18,545 bases of DNA, taken from an uncultured Pseudomonadota bacterium. GTDB taxonomy: Bacteria > Pseudomonadota > Gammaproteobacteria > Burkholderiales > Rhodocyclaceae. The position numbers and the translations under genes are program-made. Of this stretch, positions 13,359-18,545 are shown in pieces. Each line of letters opens with the position of its first letter. The stretch's first letter is position 1. The notes beneath the pieces are model-generated. The model was not told the DNA's origin, did not search any database, and was given only the letters and a program-made list of their open reading frames with translations. Location of the stretch: NCBI GenBank assembly GCA_903939665.1, contig CAJAHZ010000162.1, positions 1 through 18,545 on the forward strand, in the 5' to 3' direction.

Positions 13359-13809
13359 GCGTCTCAACCTCAGCGTGCAATATGCCTGCGACAAAGCGGG
13401 CTTGCCCTTGCGCCCGCAGATACGCGCCTGGGCGCGTGCGGCGCTGAATGTGGATGGCAAGCGGGGTGGGCAGGTTACCGTGCGCTTTGTCGATGCGGAG
13501 GAGGGGCGATTGCTCAATAACGATTATCGGGGGAAGGATTACGCGACCAACGTGCTTTCTTTTTCGTACGAAGTGTCGCCGGTCGTCTGTGGTGATCTGG
13601 TCGTCTGCGCCGAGGTTGTTGCGCGGGAAGCTGCCGAGCAGGGCAAGCCGCTGGCGTCGCATTACGCCCATCTGATCGTGCATGGTATGCTGCACCTGCA
13701 GGATTATGACCATGAGGCTGGCGAAGAAGAAGCGCTACGCATGGAAGGTCAGGAGCGTGTGATTCTCGCGGCGCTCGGTTACCCGGACCCTTATGCGGGT
13801 GAGGGGTGA
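13345..13809 (+). CDS. ybeY: Endoribonuclease YbeY (rRNA maturation / ribosome quality control)
   Basis: YbeY is a metal-dependent single-strand RNase needed for 16S rRNA 3' maturation and 70S quality control. The 154-aa product has the zinc site H113-x3-H117-x5-H123 in VHGMLHLQDYDH, preceded by the conserved R47 in VTVRFVD, and the NVLSF motif. It also has GDLVVCAEVV and the C-terminal EALRMEGQE. The ATG at 13345 is preferred over an in-frame ATG at 13336, since TTGGA lies about nine bases upstream of the former; the longer form would add three residues (MHN). It overlaps the end of phoH. The stop is followed at once by a 14-bp hairpin before corC. Confidence 0.95.
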   Translation: MPPNKRLNLSVQYACDKAGLPLRPQIRAWARAALNVDGKRGGQVTVRFVDAEEGRLLNNDYRGKDYATNVLSFSYEVSPVVCGDLVVCAEVVAREAAEQGKPLASHYAHLIVHGMLHLQDYDHEAGEEEALRMEGQERVILAALGYPDPYAGEG

Positions 13810-13810
13810 T

Positions 13811-13845
13811 GCGTAAGCGACGACTTTTCTGGTCGTCGCTTACGC
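13811..13845 (+). other. Intercistronic 14-bp hairpin between ybeY and corC
   Basis: A perfect stem joins 13811-13824 (GCGTAAGCGACGAC) and 13832-13845, with the seven-base loop TTTTCTG. It starts one base after the ybeY stop. The following bases (CTCGTTCC) have no T tract, so it does not look like a full rho-independent terminator. It could attenuate or process the operon transcript, or protect the 3' end of the miaB-ybeY mRNA. Confidence 0.65.
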
Positions 13846-13866
13846 CTCGTTCCTTGTATCGTGAAT

Positions 13867-14709
13867 ATGGATAGTCCCTCTGGCACCAAGCCTGGTTTTT
13901 TTGAACGACTCTCGTCTCTCCTCCTGCGCGAGCCGGAGGACCGCGAGCAACTCATGCAGTTGCTGCATTCCGCCTATGAGCGCAATCTGCTTGATGCGGA
14001 TGCGCTGACCATTACCGAAGGCGCGCTTGCCGCGTCTGAAATCAGCGTGCGCGATGTCATGGTGCCGCGCTCCCAGATGGATGTCGTCGATATCGACGAC
14101 CCGCTCGACGAAATCGTCGCTTACGTTAACCAGACCGCTCACTCGCGCTTTCCCGTAATTGACGGCAGTCGCGACAATGTTGTCGGCATTTTGCTCGCCA
14201 AGGATTTGCTGCGCATGCAGACCGAGGCCGATTTCAGCCTGCGCGACTGGCTGCGCCCCGCTGTTTTTATCCCCGAGTCGAAACGACTGAACGTGCTGCT
14301 CCGCGAGTTCCGCGTTTCGCGCAATCACATGGCGGTCGTCGTCGATGAGTACGCTGGCGTTTGCGGTGTGGTGACGATTGAGGATGTGCTCGAACAGATC
14401 GTCGGCGACATCGAGGATGAATACGATTTCGATGAGGCTGACGACAACATTCAGCTTGATCATGCGGGCCGTTACCGGATCAAGGCACAAACCGAAATTG
14501 CCGATTTCAACGCCGCGCTGGGTACTCGCTTCAGCGATGAGGCGTTCGATACCGTCGGAGGCCTGATCCTGCATAGCCTCGGCCGTGTTCCGAAGCGCAA
14601 CGAAGTTGTCGAGATCGACGGAACCTCATTCCAGGTGCTGCGCGCCGACAGTCGTCGCCTCTACACACTGCTCGTCACCAACCCGCAAGATGCGGGCGCC
14701 CCGGCTTAA
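13867..14709 (+). CDS. corC: CBS-domain protein CorC/YbeX (magnesium and cobalt homeostasis)
   Basis: CorC (YbeX) is a cytoplasmic CBS-domain protein linked to Mg/Co homeostasis and, in E. coli, to ribosome assembly. The 280-aa product has an N-terminal helix with EPEDREQLM. Two CBS motifs follow at about 64-122 (VRDVMVPRSQM, then FPVIDGSRDNVVGILLAKDLL) and 130-190 (NHMAVVVDEYAGVCGVVTIEDVLEQIVG). A C-terminal CorC_HlyC domain has DTVGGLILHSLGRVP. It lacks the membrane DUF21 domain of longer CNNM-type homologues, as YbeX does. The ATG at 13867 is preferred over an in-frame GTG two codons earlier. It sits 57 bp behind ybeY across a hairpin, and its end overlaps lnt by 20 bp. Confidence 0.93.
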   Translation: MDSPSGTKPGFFERLSSLLLREPEDREQLMQLLHSAYERNLLDADALTITEGALAASEISVRDVMVPRSQMDVVDIDDPLDEIVAYVNQTAHSRFPVIDGSRDNVVGILLAKDLLRMQTEADFSLRDWLRPAVFIPESKRLNVLLREFRVSRNHMAVVVDEYAGVCGVVTIEDVLEQIVGDIEDEYDFDEADDNIQLDHAGRYRIKAQTEIADFNAALGTRFSDEAFDTVGGLILHSLGRVPKRNEVVEIDGTSFQVLRADSRRLYTLLVTNPQDAGAPA

Positions 14710-16231
14710 GGCTGTTCCTCTTCGTCTGCTCGGTGCCTTGTTGCTCGGCGCTGCGAGCGTTCTCGCCTATGCGCCGCTTGGCTGGTTTCCGCTGATCTGG
14801 CTTGTGCTGTGTGGCTGGTTTGGCCTGCTTGGCGCGTGCGCTACCGTCCGCGAGGGGGCTCGGGTCGGTGCCGCATTCGGTTTCGGCATGTTCATTGCCG
14901 GCGTTTCCTGGGTTTATGTCAGCCTGAGCGTTTTCGGCGGCATGCCGGCACCCATGGCGGGCTTGGCTACCTTCCTTTTTTGCGCGGTTCTCGCCATCTT
15001 TCCGGCCATCGTCGGCGCACTTTTCGTTCGCTTTTCGCCGGCGGCGTGGCTGCCGCGCGCGCTGTTTTTCGCGGCGCTATGGGTGCTTGCGGAATGGCTG
15101 CGCGGCTGGGTTCTGACCGGGTTTCCCTGGCTTGCCATTGGCTATTCGCAAACGCCACCGAGCCCGCTGGCAGGCTTTGCGCCGGTGCTCGGCGTTTATG
15201 GCGTTTCGCTTGTCTGCGCCTTGCTTGCCGCGCTGATTTATGAGGTTTTCAAACGCTGGTTGTCGGCGAAATCGTGCCCTGTGCCGGGCCGCTTGAGTTG
15301 GCTGCGCTGGTGTCCCGCCTTGCCTCTGCTGTCGGTCGCCTTGCTCGTTGCTGCTGGCGCTTTGTTGCGCGATGTGCTCTGGGTCGAGCCGCAAGGGGAG
15401 CCGGTTTCGGTGGCTTTGTTGCAAGGAAATATTCCGCAAGACTTGAAGTGGCGTCCAGAGAAATTTTCAGACTCCCTGCTCACCTATTACCGCCTTGCCC
15501 AGGCGCATCCGGCGCAACTGACCGTGCTGCCGGAAACAGCGCTGCCAGCCTTCCTTGACCAAGTGCCGCGTGAGTATCTTGACGAATTGAAGAAGCTTGC
15601 CGTGCGGCAAAAAGGGGATTTGCTGTTTGGCATTGCGCTTGGCGATGCAGAGAGTGGCGGACAGCGTTATGCCAATGGCGCGGTCAGTATCGGCACCTCA
15701 GCGCAACAGCGGTACAGCAAGTCCCATCTGGTTCCGTTCGGTGAGTTCATCCCGACGGGTTTTGCCTGGTTTCTGAGCATGGCGCATATCCCGATGTCCG
15801 ACTTTACTCCCGGCGCGGCGAAGCAGCCGCCGCTGAATATTGCCGGGCAGAAAGTGGCGGTGAATATCTGCTACGAGGACGCGTTTGGTGAGGAAATCAT
15901 CCGGGCGTTGCCCGAGGCGACCTTGCTTGTCAATCTCTCCAACGTCGCCTGGTTTGGCGACTCACTGGCGCCGGCGCAGCACCTGCAGATTGCCCGGATG
16001 CGTGCGCTTGAAAGCGGCCGGATGATGCTGCGCGCCACCAACACCGGGATGACGGCAATTATCAGGGTAGATGGTGCCGTACAGGCGGTGTTGCCGCCTT
16101 TTACCCGCGATGCGCTGGTCGGCGAGGTGCGCGGCTACACGGGAACGACGCCGTTTGTGCGCTGGGGTAACTGGCCGGTGATTTCGTTTGCACTGCTGCT
16201 GGTCGCGTTATTGTCGCGACGCAAGGCTTGA
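14690..16231 (+). CDS. lnt: Apolipoprotein N-acyltransferase Lnt
   Basis: Lnt adds the third acyl chain to the N-terminal Cys of lipoproteins in the inner membrane, which permits their Lol sorting. The 513-aa product has about seven N-terminal hydrophobic segments (residues 10-225) and a C-terminal nitrilase domain. The catalytic triad is seen at E282 (VLPETALP), K344 (RYSKSHLVPFGEF) and C394 (VNICYEDAFGE). The first hydrophobic segment shows the family's AYAPLGWFPL. The ATG at 14690 overlaps the corC end by 20 bp. The frame is open further upstream, but inside corC and without family similarity. No strong Shine-Dalgarno is present, so re-initiation is likely. Its stop lies 24 bp inside the oppositely oriented M48-like gene. 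Confidence 0.95.
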   Translation: MRAPRLKAVPLRLLGALLLGAASVLAYAPLGWFPLIWLVLCGWFGLLGACATVREGARVGAAFGFGMFIAGVSWVYVSLSVFGGMPAPMAGLATFLFCAVLAIFPAIVGALFVRFSPAAWLPRALFFAALWVLAEWLRGWVLTGFPWLAIGYSQTPPSPLAGFAPVLGVYGVSLVCALLAALIYEVFKRWLSAKSCPVPGRLSWLRWCPALPLLSVALLVAAGALLRDVLWVEPQGEPVSVALLQGNIPQDLKWRPEKFSDSLLTYYRLAQAHPAQLTVLPETALPAFLDQVPREYLDELKKLAVRQKGDLLFGIALGDAESGGQRYANGAVSIGTSAQQRYSKSHLVPFGEFIPTGFAWFLSMAHIPMSDFTPGAAKQPPLNIAGQKVAVNICYEDAFGEEIIRALPEATLLVNLSNVAWFGDSLAPAQHLQIARMRALESGRMMLRATNTGMTAIIRVDGAVQAVLPPFTRDALVGEVRGYTGTTPFVRWGNWPVISFALLLVALLSRRKA

Positions 16232-17116
16232 GTCGGGCTGGCCGCCCAGTGGCGGAGATAATTGGTGATCCAGCCGCATGCCGTCCACGGTCGTTAGCAG
16301 CATGTCTGGTTCTATCGACCATGGCGCGCCACAATCGAGCAGATCAAGTCGCGCTTTCGACAGATTGAATTCTGAAATCCAGCCGCCACTGCCGATCTGA
16401 GCAAGTTTGGGCGCGACGTTATCAACCGAGTGCGCCATGCCATCGAGATCCCATCCCGTCTGCCGCAGTAGTTTGAAGGCGATGGCATCGGCCTCGTCAA
16501 TCTGATCCTGCCGGTAGGCCGATTGCAGTACGCGCGTGCCAACGAGCGACGCGGCGGATGTGGTTGCGGCGACCGAGGTGGTGGCAGGAAGCGCTGCCGC
16601 CGCGCCACGAATGATGTTCGCCATCGGGAAGAGAAGTTGGGCAACGACCGACACTGCGATCGATAGTCCGGTATTTTCCTGATGATGGCGCCCGATGACG
16701 TGGCCCATTTCACGCGCGACAATGAAATTGAGGGCCGCTTCATCCAGGCCCAGTTCACTCAGGCGGCTAAAAATGACGACGCTTCCCTTTGCATTCGATA
16801 GCGTGCCGAGCTCCACCTTGGTGGGCACCGAAAATTCGAAGCGCGGGACGCGCTGGTCAAGGTCCGGATAGGCCGCATAGGCTGCTCTGGAAAGTCTTGC
16901 GCCGGCCTCTCCGACCTGCTGGCGGAACGCCGCGATGGCTGCGCAATCATCGCCGACGCATTCCTTGTCGACCGCGAGGACCAGACGGGCGCGCAAGTCG
17001 AAATCGGAATAGATTGCACCGATCTCGTCCGATGCCACCAGTTGCTTCCGCCCATTGTCCGACGTGGCGCAGCCAGCCAGCAAAAGGATCAGAAGAATGA
17101 ATGGGGTACGGGTCAT
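16208..17116 (-). CDS. M48-like lipoprotein with degenerate zinc motif (RExxH)
   Basis: This is a 302-aa predicted lipoprotein: signal peptide and lipobox LAGC with lipidated C16. The core resembles M48 (Ste24/HtpX/BepA-type) metalloproteases, with the order VVIFSRL, LNFIVAREMGHVIGRHHQEN, then EADAIAFKLL. The expected HExxH is R135-E136-M-G-H139, so the first zinc ligand is Arg. The third ligand position E208 is kept. Between them lies a hydrophobic, Ala/Thr-rich stretch (151-190). It may be an inactive relative acting in outer-membrane or LPS assembly, or a variant that binds metal differently. The ATG at 17116 begins the signal peptide. It converges on lnt with a 24-bp overlap. Two residues (C53 and C58) in the N-terminal third may form a disulfide. 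Confidence 0.8.
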   Translation of the reverse strand: MTRTPFILLILLLAGCATSDNGRKQLVASDEIGAIYSDFDLRARLVLAVDKECVGDDCAAIAAFRQQVGEAGARLSRAAYAAYPDLDQRVPRFEFSVPTKVELGTLSNAKGSVVIFSRLSELGLDEAALNFIVAREMGHVIGRHHQENTGLSIAVSVVAQLLFPMANIIRGAAAALPATTSVAATTSAASLVGTRVLQSAYRQDQIDEADAIAFKLLRQTGWDLDGMAHSVDNVAPKLAQIGSGGWISEFNLSKARLDLLDCGAPWSIEPDMLLTTVDGMRLDHQLSPPLGGQPDSSLASRQ

Positions 17117-17264
17117 AGATGGGCAGGAAATAGGCGTGGTCAGCCCGTCCGGGAAAAGTCAAGAAGCCCAGATTGATCCGACTGACGGTCGGTGTCAAGT
17201 CCGGGGATCGTCCAAAAAATTCGTGAGGGAAAGTGACCGGCTGTTATGCGCTCGCCAAAGCGGG

Positions 17265-17293
17265 TTCTTGCCGCGCTCAAAACCAAGTAAAAT
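17265..17293 (+). promoter_or_regulatory. Possible glyQS promoter
   Basis: A -10-like TAAAAT (17288-17293) lies 17 bp after TTCTTG (17265-17270), a poor -35 box, and 31 bases before the glyQ ATG. The 207-bp gap to the divergent lipoprotein gene shows no T-box or other leader element that I recognise; a small CCGAC/GTCGG dyad lies near 17180. Confidence 0.3.
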
Positions 17294-17323
17294 CAGTTTT
17301 TTTAGCATTCACGAAGCCTGTCC

Positions 17324-18226
17324 ATGCCTACGTTTCAGGAAGTCATCCTGCGTCTCCAGAATTTCTGGGACAAGCAGGGTTGCGCGCTGCTCCAGCCTTA
17401 CGATATTGAAGTCGGAGCCGGCACCTTTCATACCGCGACGTTTCTGCGCGCAATCGGCCCCGAGCCGTGGAGTGCCGCCTACGTGCAGCCTTCGCGGCGC
17501 CCCAAGGACGGTCGCTACGGCGAGAACCCGAACCGTCTGCAGCATTACTACCAGTATCAAGTGGTGCTCAAGCCTTCGCCAGCCAATATTCAGGAGTTGT
17601 ACCTCGACTCGTTACGTGCGCTGGGCATCAACACTGCCGAACACGACATCCGCTTCGTCGAGGACGACTGGGAAAGCCCGACGCTTGGCGCTTGGGGTCT
17701 GGGCTGGGAAGTTTGGCTTGACGGCATGGAAGTCACGCAGTTCACCTACTTCCAGGAGGTCGGCTCGCTGACCTGCAAGCCGGTGCTTGGCGAAATCACC
17801 TACGGCCTTGAGCGACTGGCGATGTATCTGCAGGGCGTCGAGAACGTCTATGACCTCGTCTGGGCCGAAGGTCCGGGCTACCGCATCACGTACGGCGACG
17901 TCTATCACCAGAACGAAGTCGAGCAGTCGAAATACAACTTTGAGCACTCCAACGTCGAGATGCTCTTCCGCCATTTCACCGACCACGAATCCGAAGCCAA
18001 GCGCCTGATGGGATTGAACCTCGCGCTGCCCGCCTTTGAGCAGGTGATGAAGTGCTCACACTGCTTCAACATGCTCGACGCGCATGGCGCCATTTCGGTG
18101 ACCGAGCGTGCTGCCTACATCGGACGCGTGCGTGCGCTGGCGCGCGAAGTGGCGCAGGCCTACTACAACTCCCGCGAAGCGCTCGGTTTTCCGATGTGCA
18201 AGGGCAGCAACGGGGAGGGCAAATAA
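17324..18226 (+). CDS. glyQ: Glycyl-tRNA synthetase, alpha subunit
   Basis: GlyQ is the catalytic subunit of the bacterial heterotetrameric glycyl-tRNA synthetase (class II). It activates glycine with ATP and joins it to tRNA-Gly together with GlyS. The 300-aa product matches family length. It has the starting block FQEVILRLQNFW-DKQGC, the ligand-binding VGAGTFH, PSRRPKDGRYGENPNR (motif 2 region, with the essential Arg residues), WEVWLDGMEVTQFTYFQ, and ITYGLERLAMYLQ (motif 3, with the ATP-binding Arg). No strong Shine-Dalgarno precedes the ATG at 17324, but the N-terminus matches the family directly. The glyS start follows the stop by one base. Confidence 0.98.
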   Translation: MPTFQEVILRLQNFWDKQGCALLQPYDIEVGAGTFHTATFLRAIGPEPWSAAYVQPSRRPKDGRYGENPNRLQHYYQYQVVLKPSPANIQELYLDSLRALGINTAEHDIRFVEDDWESPTLGAWGLGWEVWLDGMEVTQFTYFQEVGSLTCKPVLGEITYGLERLAMYLQGVENVYDLVWAEGPGYRITYGDVYHQNEVEQSKYNFEHSNVEMLFRHFTDHESEAKRLMGLNLALPAFEQVMKCSHCFNMLDAHGAISVTERAAYIGRVRALAREVAQAYYNSREALGFPMCKGSNGEGK

Positions 18227-18227
18227 C

Positions 18228-18545
18228 ATGAACGCCACACTGCTTGTCGAACTGCTCACCGAAGAGCTGCCACCCAAGGCACTGTCGCGTCTGGGCGAAG
18301 TGTTTGCAGCGCAGATTCACGCGGGTCTGTCTGATCGCAATCTGGTCGCCGCCGGAGATAATTACAAATGGTTTGCCACGCCGCGCCGTCTGGCTATTCA
18401 GGTGCCGGGCGTGCTTGCCGTGGCACCGGATGCCACTGCTTTTGAAAAGATCATGCCGGTTGCCGTTGCGCTCAATGCCGACGGGCAGCCGACGCCGGCG
18501 TTGCTCAAGAAGCTCGAGGCCAAGGGGATTCCGCTTGCCGAGATC
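18228..18545 (+). CDS. glyS: Glycyl-tRNA synthetase, beta subunit (start only; runs out of window)
   Basis: The first 106 residues of GlyS are present, open to the last base. The N-terminus LLVELLTEELPPKAL is diagnostic for the beta subunit, followed by the conserved WFATPRRLAIQV segment. GlyS binds tRNA-Gly and completes the heterotetramer with GlyQ. The ATG at 18228 lies one base after the glyQ stop with a strong GGGGAGGG Shine-Dalgarno at 18212-18219, so glyQ and glyS form one coupled operon. Confidence 0.97.
   Translation, partial: MNATLLVELLTEELPPKALSRLGEVFAAQIHAGLSDRNLVAAGDNYKWFATPRRLAIQVPGVLAVAPDATAFEKIMPVAVALNADGQPTPALLKKLEAKGIPLAEI

Noticed and set aside
12804..13517. A 237-codon leftward open frame inside phoH/ybeY
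   Set aside because: It is antisense to two strongly conserved genes, has no ribosome-binding site and shows low-complexity composition typical of a mirror frame.
13840..14574. A 244-codon leftward open frame antisense to corC
   Set aside because: It is fully covered by corC, whose CBS motifs are clear. The antisense peptide shows no domain.
17055..17771. A 238-codon rightward open frame across the M48-like gene start and glyQ
   Set aside because: It is out of frame with glyQ, whose sequence is unmistakable, and its peptide is Ser/Arg-rich with no domain. It is a shadow frame in GC-rich DNA.

Overview
The window is ordinary chromosomal DNA of a betaproteobacterium, most likely a member of the Rhodocyclales (Dechloromonas/Azonexus-like). 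This is judged from the gene order coaE-zapD-yacG, the Nudix/thiamine-phosphate-synthase fusion, the miaB-phoH-ybeY-corC-lnt cluster and the protein sequences, not from a database search. Coding density is high and almost every gene is a housekeeping gene. One very small integrative element, about 2.1 kb, interrupts this backbone.

Layout. Positions 1-1295 (+) hold the end of coaE, zapD (cell division) and yacG (gyrase inhibitor). Positions 1313-3180 (-) hold an overlapping pair: a DUF815-type AAA ATPase followed by a Nudix/TMP-synthase fusion. Positions 3230-4462 (+) encode the lipoprotein murein hydrolase MltA. Positions 4470-5839 hold an ammonium transporter gene behind a -24/-12 (sigma-54) promoter and NtrC-like dyads. 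A strong two-way terminator (5880-5918) separates it from two leftward genes, a DsbC-type disulfide isomerase and a UbiH-family FAD hydroxylase. An unrecognised 117-aa protein follows at 7968-8321.

Positions 8384-10528 are an integrated mini-element in the 3' half of a tRNA-Met(CAU) gene. Its two ends are 16-bp identical cores inside a duplicated tRNA 3' half. It carries a P4-type tyrosine integrase and a DUF4160/DUF2442 pair, all in one tight operon. A CTAG-containing 11-bp repeat occurs in tandem near both ends, as expected for integrase arm sites, and the left copies lie inside the integrase promoter. The displaced tRNA half on the left has decayed, and the integrase has Arg where its family has the second active-site His, so the element may be stranded.

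Positions 10579-10654 are a divergent promoter region serving tRNA-Met (-) and a rightward operon: an unknown 118-aa gene, miaB, phoH, ybeY, a 14-bp hairpin, corC and lnt. lnt converges on, and overlaps by 24 bp, an M48-like lipoprotein gene (-) whose zinc motif reads RExxH instead of HExxH. The window ends with glyQ and the start of glyS (+).

The best candidates for something undescribed are the mini-element (integration module plus DUF4160/DUF2442 cargo under a probably Int-autoregulated promoter) and the RExxH M48 lipoprotein.
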